DNA from: an uncultured Succinivibrionaceae bacterium
GTDB taxonomy: Bacteria; Pseudomonadota; Gammaproteobacteria; Enterobacterales; Succinivibrionaceae
DNA: 53,317 nt
Reading direction: 5' to 3'
Assembly (NCBI GenBank): GCA_944389835.1
Contig: CALXNU010000007.1
Location: 1-53,317 of the forward strand
The position numbers were made by a program, and so were the translations under genes. Position 1 is the first letter of the stretch; each line of letters begins with the position of its first letter. This document shows positions 16,566-27,411 of this stretch, in pieces. The notes under the pieces are model-generated. The model was not told where the DNA came from and searched no databases. It worked only from the letters and a program-made list of their open reading frames with translations.

Positions 16566-17960
16566 ATGGTCCCTTTTTTACTATCTGATTTGTGCTTAAA
16601 GTTCCCTTCTTTAAGTTTAATAGGCGCTGATTTTAAAGTAAGTGAGGTGGTGACGGATTCAAGAAAAGTCACTTTGGGGTCTTTATATGTCCCAATTAAA
16701 GGTGAGCGCTTTGATGGTCATGATTTTATTGAAAAAGCTCTAACTCAAGGCGCACAAGGCTTTTTATGTGACAAAGATCATTTAGCTTTATATGAAAAAT
16801 TTAAAGAACAAGGTTATGCAATTGTCGTCTGTGACAATACCTTAGAGGGCTTGGGGCTTTTAGGTTTATATGTAAGAGAAAGTATAAAAAATTTAAAGGT
16901 CGTCTCCATTACAGGATCTTGTGGTAAAACCACTGTCAAAGAGCTTAGTGCCGCTATTTTAGCTAACAGAGGCAAGACACAATACACGCAAGGTAATTTT
17001 AATAATGATGTGGGGGTGCCTTTAACCTTATTGTCTTTAAATAAAGATTGTGAGTATGCGGTAATTGAGCAAGGGGCCAGTCATCCTTTAGATATTCAAA
17101 GGACTTGTCGCTATGTTAAATCACAAGTTGCTTTAATTAATAATGCAGGTGGTGCCCATTTAGAAGGTTTTGGTAGTGAATATGGGATTTATAAGGGCAA
17201 ATCTGAGATCTTAGATGATGTTTTCTCCCGGGATGGCATAGGCATTGTACCTTCAGTAAGTCCTTTTTATCAAAATTGGCAGAATGACTATAAGACACAA
17301 TATCAAAGGGGCAAGTTAAAGTTTTTTGGCGATAAAGACAGTGATTTTGTCAAGGTAAGTAAGATTAAAGCTTCAGGTATGCAAGTGTCATTTACCTTAG
17401 AGGTTGAAGGGCAAAAATCAAGTTTTACTTTGCTACTTGCAGGTGAGCATAATGCTTATAATGCCGCAGCCGCCTGTGCTTTAACCATGTCAATTGGGGC
17501 TAATTTTGAGGATGTTAAAAAAGGTTTGGCCTCTATTAGTGCACTTAAGGGGAGGCTTCATTTAGAGCATTTGGGCAAGGTCAATTTAATAGATGACTCC
17601 TATAATGCAAGTTTTAATTCTGTAATTTCCGCTTTGGAGGTTTTAAAACTTCAAGATGGGTTTAAAATCTTCTGCTTTGGCGATATGGGTGAGCTTGGTG
17701 AAAGTGCCTTAAAGCTTCATCAAGAGGTAGGTCGTAAGGCATTAGCTTGTGCAGATTTAGTATTATGTGTAGGTGATAAAAGCCTTGAGACGGTAAAAGA
17801 GTGTGGCAGTAAGGCCCATCATTTTGCCTCACGCCAAGAACTTATAGCTTTTTTAGAGCCTTATTTAACAAAAGATCAAGTGTGTGTCTTAACTAAGGGT
17901 TCACATGCTATGCAAATGAATGAAATTGCTCAATATTTAAGGGAACATTGTGCATGTTAG
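16566..17960 (+). CDS. murF: UDP-MurNAc-tripeptide:D-alanyl-D-alanine ligase
   Basis: MurF attaches D-Ala-D-Ala to make the pentapeptide precursor. The protein has the Mur ligase fold with ATP loop GSCGKT (117-122), followed by [13 protein letters not shown] and [12 protein letters not shown], typical of MurF, and the C-terminal [10 protein letters not shown] and CFGDMGELG blocks. I start it at ATG 16566, one base after the murE stop, giving 464 residues; ATG 16554 is an in-frame alternative that would overlap murE. Its 3' end overlaps mraY. No ddl gene is present in the cluster, so D-Ala-D-Ala ligase must be encoded elsewhere. Confidence 0.96.
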   Translation: MVPFLLSDLCLKFPSLSLIGADFKVSEVVTDSRKVTLGSLYVPIKGERFDGHDFIEKALTQGAQGFLCDKDHLALYEKFKEQGYAIVVCDNTLEGLGLLGLYVRESIKNLKVVSITGSCGKTTVKELSAAILANRGKTQYTQGNFNNDVGVPLTLLSLNKDCEYAVIEQGASHPLDIQRTCRYVKSQVALINNAGGAHLEGFGSEYGIYKGKSEILDDVFSRDGIGIVPSVSPFYQNWQNDYKTQYQRGKLKFFGDKDSDFVKVSKIKASGMQVSFTLEVEGQKSSFTLLLAGEHNAYNAAAACALTMSIGANFEDVKKGLASISALKGRLHLEHLGKVNLIDDSYNASFNSVISALEVLKLQDGFKIFCFGDMGELGESALKLHQEVGRKALACADLVLCVGDKSLETVKECGSKAHHFASRQELIAFLEPYLTKDQVCVLTKGSHAMQMNEIAQYLREHCAC

Positions 17961-19036
17961 TCTATTTATTTGATTATTTAAGTCAGTACGTTCCAGCTTT
18001 TAGAGTGTTTGAATACCTCTCCTTTAGAGCGGTATTGTCTTTTTTAACCGCTTTGGCGGTCTCTTTATGGCTAGGTCCTTACACCATTCGCTCTTTGCAA
18101 AAATTACACTTTGGACAGGTGGTAAGAAAAGACGGCCCTGAAAGCCATTTAAAAAAGCAAGGGACGCCTACTATGGGCGGTATTTTAATAAATGGCGCGA
18201 TTGTCATTTCCATGTTGTTGTGGTGCCGTCTTGATAATCCTTATGCCTGGCTTACTATGGCTACGGTATTAGCATATGGTGCCATCGGCTTTATTGATGA
18301 TTATTTAAAAGTTGTAAGACACAATCCTCAAGGTCTAAAAGCTAAATATAAATATTTTTGGCAATCGGCTTTTGCACTGCTTTTATCTTGTGGCATTTAT
18401 GCTTTGGCAAAAACGCCTAATGAAACAACTTTAGTGGTGCCATTTTTTAAGGATTTCATGCCAGATATTGGCTTTTTAATAATTCCTCTTTCATACTTTG
18501 TTATCACCGGCTCTTCAAATGCAGTAAATTTAACTGACGGTTTAGACGGTCTTGCTATAACCACGACCGTAACTGTAGCCGCAGGTCTTGGTATTGCCGC
18601 TTGGGCTACCTCTAATGCTAATTATGCCGCCTATCTTTATATTCCGTATGTGGAAAATGCCTCAGAGCTTGTGATTGCCTGTACGGTAATTTGTGGGGCA
18701 GGTTTGGGCTTTTTATGGTTTAACACCTATCCTGCTGAAGTTTTTATGGGCGATGTGGGAGCTTTAGCCTTAGGTGCAGTCTTAGGAATTATTGCCGTCA
18801 TGATAAGACAGGAGTTTTTACTCTTTATTATGGGTGGTATTTTTGTGATTGAAACTTTAAGTGTTATTTTACAGGTGGGATCGTATAAAATGCGGGGCCG
18901 TCGCATTTTTAAGATGGCACCTATTCACCATCATTTTGAAAAAGGTGGCTGGCCTGAGCCTCGGGTCTTTATGCGCTTTTGGATCATCACGATTGTGTTA
19001 GTTTTATTAGGTTTGGCAACCTTAAAATTACGTTAG
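17954..19036 (+). CDS. mraY: Phospho-MurNAc-pentapeptide translocase
   Basis: MraY transfers phospho-MurNAc-pentapeptide from UDP to undecaprenyl phosphate, making lipid I, in the inner membrane. The 360-residue protein has ten or so membrane helices, and the conserved cytoplasmic blocks [33 protein letters not shown] and [15 protein letters not shown] (the triple His motif). I chose ATG 17954 ([11 protein letters not shown]), which overlaps the murF stop and matches the E. coli N-terminus and length. Confidence 0.98.
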   Translation: MLVYLFDYLSQYVPAFRVFEYLSFRAVLSFLTALAVSLWLGPYTIRSLQKLHFGQVVRKDGPESHLKKQGTPTMGGILINGAIVISMLLWCRLDNPYAWLTMATVLAYGAIGFIDDYLKVVRHNPQGLKAKYKYFWQSAFALLLSCGIYALAKTPNETTLVVPFFKDFMPDIGFLIIPLSYFVITGSSNAVNLTDGLDGLAITTTVTVAAGLGIAAWATSNANYAAYLYIPYVENASELVIACTVICGAGLGFLWFNTYPAEVFMGDVGALALGAVLGIIAVMIRQEFLLFIMGGIFVIETLSVILQVGSYKMRGRRIFKMAPIHHHFEKGGWPEPRVFMRFWIITIVLVLLGLATLKLR

Positions 19037-19045
19037 GAGATTTTT

Positions 19046-20380
19046 ATGAACGCAAGTTTAAATAAAAAAAGTGTTGCCGTAATCGGTCTTGGCATTTCAA
19101 ATATTGCGGTAATTGGCTATTTATTAAAGCATGATTTAAAAAAGCTTTCGATTTTTGATACCAGAGCAAACCCACCTTATGTAGATGAATTACCAGGTGG
19201 TATTGATTTAAGATTAGGACCTTTAGATGCCAAAGAGTTGTGCACTTATGATGTTTTAGTGGTAAGTCCAGGACTTTCTGTAAGATTGCCTGAAATTGCC
19301 AAAGCCAAAGACAATGGCGCATTAGTAGTAGGTGATATTGAGCTTTTTGCCTTTGAGGCTAAAGCTCCGGTTATTGGTATTACTGGATCTAATGGAAAAT
19401 CTACGGTAACTGCTCTTTTAGGTTCCATGATTGAGCATTGGGGTAAAAAAGTTGCCGTAGGTGCCAATTTCGGTCATGCCGTGTTTGATATCTTATCTGA
19501 TGCGGTGGATTTCTATGTCTTAGAGCTCTCCTCCTTTGAGCTTGAAACTACTTACTCTTTAGAGTTAGTGGCAGGCGTTATTTTAAATATCTCAGAGGAT
19601 CACTTAGATCGTTATGATGGCAAGATTGAAGAATATGCCAAAGCTAAAGCGCGCATTTTTGCTCACTGCAAAAATATTATTGTAAATCGCGATGATAAGG
19701 CCACCTTCCCACAACAGGGCACCTATAAGGCAAGCTTTGGTCTTGACAATCAAGAGTATGGTCGCGAAAAGGTAGGTCATAGTGTCTTTTTAACTGTAAA
19801 CGGTCAACGAGTTTTAGATACTCAAGATATGATTATCTGTGGTACGCACAATGAATTAAATGCGCTCTCTGCCATGGCCTTAGCCGATTGTGTAGGAGTG
19901 CCACGTGAGGTGCAAATCAAAGCTTTGTGCACCTTCCCAGGACTTGAGCATCGCTGTCAGTTAGTGCGCGTTTTAGATGGCATAAGTTTCTATAATGACT
20001 CCAAGGCCACCAATGTTGCCTCAACTGAAGCTGCCATTAAAGGACTTTGTGATCGTCACGAAAGAGGCATTATCCTTCTAGCCGGAGGTTTAGGTAAGGG
20101 ACAGGATTTTACGCCGCTTAAAAAATATCTTGGCAAAGAAGTAAGCGATGTCTTCTGCTATGGTCGTGATGCCGAGCAAATTTTAGCTTTGTCAAAAGAG
20201 CATTGCCACTCCTGTTTAAATTTAAGACAGGCTTTAAACAGTGCCTATGAGATTGCCAAAAGAGGTCAGGCGATTTTACTCTCCCCAGCTTGTGCTTCTT
20301 TTGATCAGTTCAAAGGCTTTGAAGAGCGCGGCAGGGTCTTTGTAAACTTAGTCAATCACGTAGATGTAAAAGAGTACTAA
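19046..20380 (+). CDS. murD: UDP-MurNAc-L-alanine:D-glutamate ligase
   Basis: MurD adds D-Glu as the second stem-peptide residue. The 444-residue protein has an N-terminal Rossmann-like domain binding the UDP-sugar (VAVIGLGISN), ATP loop GSNGKST (114-120), ELSSFELETT, NISEDHLDRY and the C-terminal NDSKATN and LLAGGLGKGQDF blocks. It starts 10 bp after mraY and stops 8 bp before ftsW. Confidence 0.97.
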   Translation: MNASLNKKSVAVIGLGISNIAVIGYLLKHDLKKLSIFDTRANPPYVDELPGGIDLRLGPLDAKELCTYDVLVVSPGLSVRLPEIAKAKDNGALVVGDIELFAFEAKAPVIGITGSNGKSTVTALLGSMIEHWGKKVAVGANFGHAVFDILSDAVDFYVLELSSFELETTYSLELVAGVILNISEDHLDRYDGKIEEYAKAKARIFAHCKNIIVNRDDKATFPQQGTYKASFGLDNQEYGREKVGHSVFLTVNGQRVLDTQDMIICGTHNELNALSAMALADCVGVPREVQIKALCTFPGLEHRCQLVRVLDGISFYNDSKATNVASTEAAIKGLCDRHERGIILLAGGLGKGQDFTPLKKYLGKEVSDVFCYGRDAEQILALSKEHCHSCLNLRQALNSAYEIAKRGQAILLSPACASFDQFKGFEERGRVFVNLVNHVDVKEY

Positions 20381-20387
20381 AAAGGCT

Positions 20388-21509
20388 ATGGGAGCCAAGA
20401 CGAATTTTGATAGGCTAATTGTCTTAAGTACTTTAGCCTTGCTTTTAATAAGTATTGTTCTTGTCTATTCAGCATCGATTATGGAAGTTTCAAGAAGCTC
20501 AATAGGCGATGGAGAATATTATTTAACAAGACAATTTATCTTTGTGCTCGTCTCTTTAGTGGGGGCTTTTATTACCTGTACTCTGCCCTCAACTTTTTGG
20601 CTTAAAGCAAGTAGCCCCTTGTTTTGGTTTGCGCTATTTCTTTTAGTTTTAGTGCTTATTGTAGGCAAAGAGGTCAATGAGGCTAAACGCTGGATTGCTT
20701 TAGGCCCCATTAACTTACAACCTGCCGAGGTGATGAAATTAGCTTGGGTTTTATATCTTTCAAGTTATTGTTTTCGCCATGCTGATGAAGTAAGAAACAC
20801 CAAAAAAGGCTTTTTTAAACCTTTTGGTCTACTGTTAGGTTTTGCCGCTTTTATTATCTTGCAGCCTGATTTTGGCTCTACAGTGGTAATTGTGGCGCTA
20901 ACCTTTGGTATTTTATTTGTCGCAGGCGCAGGTTTTACGCTCTATATCTTGCTCTTTTTAGGCTTTGCGCTACTTTTGGGGCTTTTAGTGGTCATTGCCC
21001 CATATCGTATGGCAAGATTTATGTCCTTTAGAGATCCTTGGGCTTATGAATTTGGCTCAGGCTATCAGCTTACGCAATCTTTAATGGCCTTTGGCCGTGG
21101 AGGACTTACCGGCGAAGGACTTGGTAACTCAATTCAAAAATTAGGCTATCTCCCAGAGGCTCACACGGACTTTGTGACCGCCATTTTAGGCGAGGAATTC
21201 GGTTTTGTGGGGATGTGCATTTTAATTTTACTTGAGCTTATCATTATCATTCGCGCATTAAATCTGTCTTTTAGAATTTTAAAAAGAGCCCCGTGTTTTC
21301 AAGGCTATGTAGTTTTTGCGATTGCAGAGTGGTTTGCCTTGCAGACTTTTATTAATATTGGTGTGGCAAGTGCCCTCTTGCCAACTAAGGGTTTAACCTT
21401 GCCTTTAGTAAGTTATGGTGGCTCTTCACTTTTAATTTCGATGATGGCAATTGGAATTTTGCTTAGAATTGATTTTGAATGGCGAAATCGAATTTTGGTG
21501 GTTGAATGA
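20388..21509 (+). CDS. ftsW: Septal peptidoglycan glycosyltransferase FtsW
   Basis: FtsW is the SEDS-family polymerase of the divisome, working with FtsI. The 373-residue protein has about ten membrane segments and the family blocks AKRWIALGPINLQPAEVMKLA, QPDFGSTVV, GYQLTQSLMAFGRGGLTGEGLG, LPEAHTDFVTAILGEEFG (with the catalytic-region Asp) and GLTLPLVSYGGSSLL. The four-base ATGA overlap with murG indicates translational coupling. Confidence 0.96.
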   Translation: MGAKTNFDRLIVLSTLALLLISIVLVYSASIMEVSRSSIGDGEYYLTRQFIFVLVSLVGAFITCTLPSTFWLKASSPLFWFALFLLVLVLIVGKEVNEAKRWIALGPINLQPAEVMKLAWVLYLSSYCFRHADEVRNTKKGFFKPFGLLLGFAAFIILQPDFGSTVVIVALTFGILFVAGAGFTLYILLFLGFALLLGLLVVIAPYRMARFMSFRDPWAYEFGSGYQLTQSLMAFGRGGLTGEGLGNSIQKLGYLPEAHTDFVTAILGEEFGFVGMCILILLELIIIIRALNLSFRILKRAPCFQGYVVFAIAEWFALQTFINIGVASALLPTKGLTLPLVSYGGSSLLISMMAIGILLRIDFEWRNRILVVE

Positions 21510-22582
21510 GAGTTTTAATTATGGCCGGTGGTACCGGCGGACATGTTTTCCCGGCAATTGCGATTGCTAAAGCTTTACAAGCTCAAGGTGCACAAATTTT
21601 ATGGCTTGGCACGCGCGGGCGCATGGAAGAGAAATTAGTCCCCAAATACGGTTTTGAGATCTCTTATATTGATGTCAAAGGTATTCGCGGCAATGGACTT
21701 TTAATTAAATTAAAAGCCCCATTTATGCTCTTACACTCTCTTTTTCAAGCGCTAAAAGTCATTAAAAATTTCAAACCTGATGTCGCTTTAGGTATGGGAG
21801 GTTATGCCTCAGGACCTGGTGGTGTGGCTGCCAAGCTTTTGGGCGTGCCTTTGTGTTTGCATGAGCAAAATGCGGCCGCAGGTCTTACTAATCGACTCCT
21901 CTCAAAGATCGCCGATAAAATCATGCTAGGCTTTAAAGGAGCTTTTGAAGGCCCTAAAGTTCAAGTCTGTGGCAATCCAGTGCGCGATGAGATCTTAAAA
22001 TGCCACGGCCTTGCACATAATTTCAAGCAAGATGGTATTTTGCATATTCTTGTGGTGGGAGGCTCATTAGGGGCTAAGTTTTTAAATGATAATTTACCGC
22101 TCTTTTTTAAAGAGATCTCCAAAACTTGCAACTTTAAATTTGCAGTTTTTCATCAATGCGGAAGTGGCAATGCTAAAAGTGTAAGTGATCTTTATGCAGG
22201 GGCGACTTTCCCATTTGTGGCGCAAGATTTTATTGATGATATGAAAGAGGCCTATCAAAAGGCAGATCTTATTATCTGTAGAGCTGGTGCCTTAACAGTT
22301 GCTGAGCTTTGTTGTGTGGGTGTGCCTGCGATCTTCGTGCCACTTCCTACGGCAGTAGATGATCATCAAACTAAAAACGCCCGCACCATTGAAGAGGCAG
22401 GTGGAGCCTTTGTGGCTTTGCAAAAAGATTTAGATGCTAAACTTTTAGCGTCCTTGCTTTCTAAAATGCAAGATAAAGATACTTTAGTTAAGATGAGTAA
22501 GTCTTTATATCAAAAAGCTCATCTTAATGCGACGCAAGATGTGGTTTTAGCCTTACATTCCCTTTGTGCAGAGAAAAAATAA
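21506..22582 (+). CDS. murG: UDP-GlcNAc:lipid I N-acetylglucosaminyltransferase
   Basis: MurG, a GT-B fold enzyme on the cytoplasmic face of the membrane, adds GlcNAc to lipid I to make lipid II. The 358-residue protein has the N-terminal glycine loop [12 protein letters not shown] (residues 6-17), [26 protein letters not shown], the second glycine loop [12 protein letters not shown], and the C-terminal donor-binding [11 protein letters not shown] and [14 protein letters not shown]. Confidence 0.97.
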   Translation: MRVLIMAGGTGGHVFPAIAIAKALQAQGAQILWLGTRGRMEEKLVPKYGFEISYIDVKGIRGNGLLIKLKAPFMLLHSLFQALKVIKNFKPDVALGMGGYASGPGGVAAKLLGVPLCLHEQNAAAGLTNRLLSKIADKIMLGFKGAFEGPKVQVCGNPVRDEILKCHGLAHNFKQDGILHILVVGGSLGAKFLNDNLPLFFKEISKTCNFKFAVFHQCGSGNAKSVSDLYAGATFPFVAQDFIDDMKEAYQKADLIICRAGALTVAELCCVGVPAIFVPLPTAVDDHQTKNARTIEEAGGAFVALQKDLDAKLLASLLSKMQDKDTLVKMSKSLYQKAHLNATQDVVLALHSLCAEKK

Positions 22583-22584
22583 GC

Positions 22585-24024
22585 ATGGAAAACATTGATA
22601 ACGAAATTTTAAATCATCTTGAGATCCCCATTCCTTTGATGCATAAAGTCAAAAGGATCCACTTTGTGGGTATTGGGGGAGCTGGAATGTGCGGTATTGC
22701 TGAGGTCTTATGCAATGAAGGCTATGTGGTAAGCGGATCTGATTTGGCTAAATCCTCTAATACAGATCGTTTAGAGGCTTTGGGCTGTAAGATTTTTATT
22801 GGCCACGTTAAAGAAAACATTGAAGGGGCAAGTGTGGTGGTCGTTTCATCTGCCATTCACAAAGGCAATCCTGAAGTTGAAGCGGCTATTGAAAAGCGCA
22901 TCCCAGTGGTAAGACGTGCCGAGATGCTAGGTGAGCTTATGCGCTATCGCTATGGAATTGCTATTGCAGGAACCCATGGAAAAACTACTACGACAAGTTT
23001 AATTGCCAGTATCTTTGCCAAAGCAGGACTTGATCCGACCTTTGTGATAGGTGGCCTTTTAAATAGCGCCGGAACTAATGCAAGACTTGGCAAATCACGT
23101 TATTTAATTGCTGAGGCTGATGAGTCTGATGCTTCATTTTTACACTTACAGCCGATGCTTACCGTGGTGACTAATATTGAAGCTGATCATCTTGACACCT
23201 ATGGTGGAGATTTTTCAAAGCTTGAAGATACTTTTATTGAGTTCTTGCACAATCTGCCTTTCTATGGGGTGGCAGTAGTTTGCACGGATGATAAGACTAT
23301 AAGAAAACTTTTGCCAAGAATTGGAAGAACCATTGTCACCTATGGTTGCTCTGAGGATTGTGATGTGAGGGTTTCTGACTATAAACCTAAAGTCTATGGC
23401 TCAACCTTCACCTTAATTCGCAAAGACAGAGAGCCTTTAAAGGTCACTTTAGCCCTCCCAGGTCTTCATATGGCAAAAAATGCCGCGGCAGCTTGCGCGG
23501 TGGCCATGGAAGAGGGAATTGAAGATGAGGCAATTTTAGAGGCTTTTAGAAGCTTTGAGGGTGTGGGCAGAAGATTTCAGCGCTATGGTCATTTTAAAGC
23601 CCCACATGGGGTGGTGTCAGTGGTTGATGATTATGGTCATCATCCATCTGAGGTGGCAGCAACCATTAAAGCCGTGCGTGAAGGCTGGCCTGACAAGCGC
23701 TTGGTGATGGTTTTCCAACCGCATCGCTATACAAGGACCCGTGATCTTTATGAGGATTTTGTAAAAGTCTTATTAGAGGTTGATGAGTTAGTATTACTTG
23801 AGGTCTATAGTGCAGGTGAGGAGCCGATTGTGGGCGCGGATAGTAGACATTTGTGTCGCTCCATTCGCATGAAAGGCAAAGAGCCTCATTATGCGCAAGA
23901 TGTAAATGAAGCCGCTTTAATCTTAGATGAGATCTGTAAAGATGGTGATCTTGTTTTAACTCAAGGGGCGGGTAATGTCGTACAAATTTGCCGCATTTTA
24001 ACTAATAAGTGGCCAAAAGCTTAA
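22585..24024 (+). CDS. murC: UDP-MurNAc:L-alanine ligase
   Basis: MurC performs the first amino-acid addition of the stem peptide. The protein has [15 protein letters not shown] near the N-terminus, ATP loop GTHGKTTT (129-136), [24 protein letters not shown], and the C-terminal [14 protein letters not shown] and [13 protein letters not shown] start it at ATG 22585, two bases after the murG stop, giving 479 residues; the open frame upstream runs into murG. In E. coli ddlB follows murC; here ftsQ follows directly. Confidence 0.97.
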   Translation: MENIDNEILNHLEIPIPLMHKVKRIHFVGIGGAGMCGIAEVLCNEGYVVSGSDLAKSSNTDRLEALGCKIFIGHVKENIEGASVVVVSSAIHKGNPEVEAAIEKRIPVVRRAEMLGELMRYRYGIAIAGTHGKTTTTSLIASIFAKAGLDPTFVIGGLLNSAGTNARLGKSRYLIAEADESDASFLHLQPMLTVVTNIEADHLDTYGGDFSKLEDTFIEFLHNLPFYGVAVVCTDDKTIRKLLPRIGRTIVTYGCSEDCDVRVSDYKPKVYGSTFTLIRKDREPLKVTLALPGLHMAKNAAAACAVAMEEGIEDEAILEAFRSFEGVGRRFQRYGHFKAPHGVVSVVDDYGHHPSEVAATIKAVREGWPDKRLVMVFQPHRYTRTRDLYEDFVKVLLEVDELVLLEVYSAGEEPIVGADSRHLCRSIRMKGKEPHYAQDVNEAALILDEICKDGDLVLTQGAGNVVQICRILTNKWPKA

Positions 24025-24039
24025 TTTAGGTGCAAGAAG

Positions 24040-24801
24040 ATGAGAATAAGAAAGTTAACACGAGCACGTTTTGTGATAAATGCGCTCTTTTGCTTTCTTG
24101 TTATCACAGTAAGTGTGCTTGGGTTTAAGCAAATTGTTTTAAAAAGCACAACAAGTCCTTGTTTTGCCTTAGCTTACATTAGCATTGATTCAGTCTCAGA
24201 ACATGTAAGTCACAAACGCATCAATGAGATTGTCTCAAAGCTTGCAGGAGGCAAAAATTTAGTGGCCCTTGATTTAAATCCGCTTTATGAGGCCCTTTTA
24301 GATGAGCCATGGATTGCTAAGGTGGCAATTAAAAAGCGCCTTCCAGATACCTTAGAATTGTCGATTATAGAGCATGAGCCTTCGGCAATTTGGAAGGAGG
24401 TCGGTTTATTTGACGCTTCGATAAGACAAGTCTTTTACCCAGGTAAAGCTTTTAATTTCCATTTAGTCAAATTATCGGCACCTTATGATTATTTAGCCTC
24501 TGAAGTTTATGATTGCGCCGTAGGTTTTATGCGCATTTTGCGCCAATATAAATTGCAGATGATCGCAGTTAATTTATCTCAAGTTAGAAGCTATGAGCTT
24601 ACTTTAGCTAATGGCACGCGCATTATTTTAGGGCGTAATAATGAACAGCAAATTGTATATAAGCGTCTTGAGCGTTTTTTAGAGGCTGTCTTTCAAAGTG
24701 GTCTTAAACTTGCAGATTATGAATATGCAGATTTGCGCTATGATAGTGGTTTTGCACTTAAGCCTCGCGGTGGCAAGGAGATTAAGCCTAAAAAATCTTA
24801 A
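24040..24801 (+). CDS. ftsQ: Cell division protein FtsQ
   Basis: FtsQ is a bitopic divisome protein binding FtsL-FtsB. The 253-residue protein has a short cytoplasmic basic start, one membrane helix (about residues 14-32), a POTRA-type segment with AGGKNLVALDLNPLYEALLDEPWIAKVAIKKRLPDTLEL, and a C-terminal beta domain with LANGTRIILGR. The length is close to the E. coli protein (276). The start lies 15 bp after murC. Confidence 0.92.
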   Translation: MRIRKLTRARFVINALFCFLVITVSVLGFKQIVLKSTTSPCFALAYISIDSVSEHVSHKRINEIVSKLAGGKNLVALDLNPLYEALLDEPWIAKVAIKKRLPDTLELSIIEHEPSAIWKEVGLFDASIRQVFYPGKAFNFHLVKLSAPYDYLASEVYDCAVGFMRILRQYKLQMIAVNLSQVRSYELTLANGTRIILGRNNEQQIVYKRLERFLEAVFQSGLKLADYEYADLRYDSGFALKPRGGKEIKPKKS

Positions 24802-24885
24802 ACTCTACTTTAAAGTTTAAAATAAGTTTAAGCTTTGAAGCTAAATTAAGAGGCTCTTTTTGGATATAGGTCTTTTTTTTTGATT

Positions 24886-26238
24886 ATGAAGTTTTTAAGC
24901 AGTAACAATAAGAAGAATCAACAAAAGCAAAATCGTAAAGATCCAATTGTCGCCATCGACATTGGAACTTATAACATTCGTTTTATTGTAGGTAGCGTAC
25001 AAGCCGATGGTTATGTAGAAGTTCTTTATTATAAAGAAGATTTATCCTCAGGCATGGTCGCAGGTTCGGTTGCTGATTTAGATCTATTAGCCAAAGGAAT
25101 TACTAATTTAGTACAAAATTTTCAAGAAGAGTTAGGTCTTGAGTGGCACAGCTGTGTCTTAGGCATGGCAGGTCGCTATATTACCTCTTTTAATAGTCAT
25201 GGTAATACCACGATTATTGGAGATTCTGTGTCAGCTCTTGATAAAAAGAAGGCGATTGAAAATGCCTGCGCAGTACGTTTTGGCGCAGGTGAGATCTTAT
25301 TGCACGGGATCCCCCAACATTTTACAGTTAACGGACAGTCGGGGATCTTAAATCCAATTGGCCTTTCAGCCCCAAGAATTGATGTAAGCGTGCACATGAT
25401 TGTAGCCTCTGTTGATCAAAGAAAAAATCTACAACGGGCTATAAGCTTAGTTTCAGATTCAGTGCATGTTGAAAAGGTAATTTACAATGGCATAGCCGCA
25501 GCTGATGCCGTTTTAACCGATAGTGAAAAAGAAATAGGTGTTGGCGTTATCGATCTTGGAGAGGGCACCGTAAATGTTGCCATCTATGATCAAAAGCAAC
25601 TTATTATCTCCTTTGGTCTAGTACACTGTGGAGATAGGATAAGACGCGAGATTGCGCAAAGTTTTGGGATTAGCCTTAAAGCTTCAGAAGGTTTGAAGCA
25701 TGATGCTTGTGCAACCGTTGAGGCTTTAGCTGAAACTAATTATAACGGTTACTTTACCGTGCCTGGTGACTATGAGTATTCAGAGGAAATGCCAATTCAT
25801 CCTATAAGAGTGCAAGCCACTGATGTTATTCATATAATAGAAGATAATCTTGCTGATACTTTTAGATCGGTTAGGGATAGAATTGAAGATATAGTCTCAC
25901 AGGATACGGATTTAAGTAGTTTAAATTTAGGGGCAGGATTCGTACTTACAGGTGGTATGGCAAATATGCCGGGCATTGAATTATTAGCCTCAAGAAATTT
26001 ATCTACTAATCCTAATATGCGTGTTAATGTGAGAGTGGGGATCCCACGTGGCGTGGTAAGTAATGATGAGGAAACTTTTAAAGCCATGCAATCTCCATCC
26101 TTAGCCACCGCCATAGGGCTTTTGCGCCATACCGGCAAGGAATTAAATGAGGTTCAAGATCTTGAGTCACAAAATAAAGCTTCAGGATCTGTTAATATCT
26201 TATCTAAGATTAAAAAGTGGTGGAGCTCTGAATTTTAA
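24886..26238 (+). CDS. ftsA: Cell division protein FtsA, divergent
   Basis: FtsA is an actin-like protein that tethers FtsZ filaments to the membrane. The 450-residue protein shows PIVAIDIGTYNIRFIVG (phosphate 1 region) and VIDLGEGTVNVAIY, where most FtsA proteins have GGGT; Glu226 replaces a Gly. It also has GFVLTGGMANMPGIELLA and a C-terminal amphipathic membrane-binding helix (LSKIKKWWSSEF). I chose ATG 24886. The protein is longer and more divergent than E. coli FtsA (420). The 84-bp gap after ftsQ may hold a promoter. The call is secure from order, C-terminus and actin motifs. Confidence 0.92.
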   Translation: MKFLSSNNKKNQQKQNRKDPIVAIDIGTYNIRFIVGSVQADGYVEVLYYKEDLSSGMVAGSVADLDLLAKGITNLVQNFQEELGLEWHSCVLGMAGRYITSFNSHGNTTIIGDSVSALDKKKAIENACAVRFGAGEILLHGIPQHFTVNGQSGILNPIGLSAPRIDVSVHMIVASVDQRKNLQRAISLVSDSVHVEKVIYNGIAAADAVLTDSEKEIGVGVIDLGEGTVNVAIYDQKQLIISFGLVHCGDRIRREIAQSFGISLKASEGLKHDACATVEALAETNYNGYFTVPGDYEYSEEMPIHPIRVQATDVIHIIEDNLADTFRSVRDRIEDIVSQDTDLSSLNLGAGFVLTGGMANMPGIELLASRNLSTNPNMRVNVRVGIPRGVVSNDEETFKAMQSPSLATAIGLLRHTGKELNEVQDLESQNKASGSVNILSKIKKWWSSEF

Positions 26239-26256
26239 CTGAGAGTTGGGGGAATT

Positions 26257-27411
26257 ATGAGCGACGTTGATGTAGTAAATTTTGATATGCAAGATGATCA
26301 GCAGGGCGTGCAACTTCCACCACCTTGTGTAATTCGCGTGGTTGGGGTAGGCGGTTGCGGCTGTAATACCGTAAACTACATTATGCAAAAAGGCTTAAAA
26401 GGGGTGGAGTTTTTTGCCGTAAATACTGATGCTCAATCTCTTGAAAGCAATTTAGCTCATGCACGAATTCAAATTGGACTTAAGCTTACTAAAGGCTTAG
26501 GAGCAGGCTGTGATCCAAATGTCGGCAGAAAAGCTGCAGAAGAAAGTCGCGCGGATTTAAAAAAGCTTTTGTACGGCTCAAAATTAGTTTTTGTAACCGC
26601 AGGCATGGGAAATGGCACCGGTACGGGAGCGGCCTCCGTGATAGCTGAGATTGCCAAAGAAGTAGGCTCCTTAGTTATAGGTGTGGTGACAAGACCTTTT
26701 TCTTTTGAACAACAAAGAAAAGCCATCAATGCCAATCTAGGTATTACCGAGCTTGCCAAAAGAGTCGACTCCCTTATTGTTATAGACAATAATAAAGTCT
26801 TTCGCATGGGGCCTAATATCTCTATGGCCAATGCCTTTGCCTTAATTAATGATGTGCTCTATAACGCCGTGGCAGGTATTTGCGAGATTATCCTCCATAA
26901 CTCTGATATTAATGTTGATTTTGCTGATGTTGAGACCATGCTTAAAGCCCGTGGCTATGCCATGATAGGTATTGGCTATGGACAAGGTGGTAATTTCATT
27001 GAAGATGCAATTACTCAGGCTATAAGAAGTCCTTTAATTGATAGTGTTGAATTATCCTCAGCAAGTGGTCTTATTGCCCATCTAAGAGTAAGTCCAAAAT
27101 TCCCGATTTTCTCTTTTTCATCTGTTTGCGAAAAAATTTCTTCATTTGCCACTAAAGAGGCAGATTGTAAATTTGGACTTTCTTATGATGAAAATTTAAA
27201 AGAAGATCAAATAGTCATTACTTTAATTTTAAGTGGTGTTGATTTAGCTAAAGATGATGATGTACAACGTGAAAAAATAGCACGTGCTACACACAGTCTT
27301 AAAGGCAGATCTCAAAGCGAGAGAGTGCCTTCTACAAACGAAACCTCTAAGGAAGTATCTTTTGAGCAAGAAGATGGTGATCTTTGGCAGGTGCCTAAGG
27401 TTTTTAAGTAG
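26257..27411 (+). CDS. ftsZ: FtsZ paralogue 1 (short, with altered nucleotide loops)
   Basis: A tubulin-like GTPase of 384 residues, 18 bp behind ftsA and preceded by a strong GGGGG ribosome-binding site. The FtsZ fold is clear: VNTDAQSL, GLGAGCDPNVGRKAAEES and the T7 loop NVDFAD (219-224) are intact. Two nucleotide-binding loops differ from the canonical form: GVGGCGCN (30-37) for GGGGGN in T1, and GNGTGTG (118-124) for the tubulin signature GGGTGTG. The linker is short (about 50 residues after the core), and the tail ends DLWQVPKVFK, a shortened version of the conserved C-terminal peptide. The second copy, at 27545, is canonical. Whether this copy binds GTP, copolymerises or modulates the ring cannot be read from sequence. 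Confidence 0.92.
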   Translation: MSDVDVVNFDMQDDQQGVQLPPPCVIRVVGVGGCGCNTVNYIMQKGLKGVEFFAVNTDAQSLESNLAHARIQIGLKLTKGLGAGCDPNVGRKAAEESRADLKKLLYGSKLVFVTAGMGNGTGTGAASVIAEIAKEVGSLVIGVVTRPFSFEQQRKAINANLGITELAKRVDSLIVIDNNKVFRMGPNISMANAFALINDVLYNAVAGICEIILHNSDINVDFADVETMLKARGYAMIGIGYGQGGNFIEDAITQAIRSPLIDSVELSSASGLIAHLRVSPKFPIFSFSSVCEKISSFATKEADCKFGLSYDENLKEDQIVITLILSGVDLAKDDDVQREKIARATHSLKGRSQSERVPSTNETSKEVSFEQEDGDLWQVPKVFK

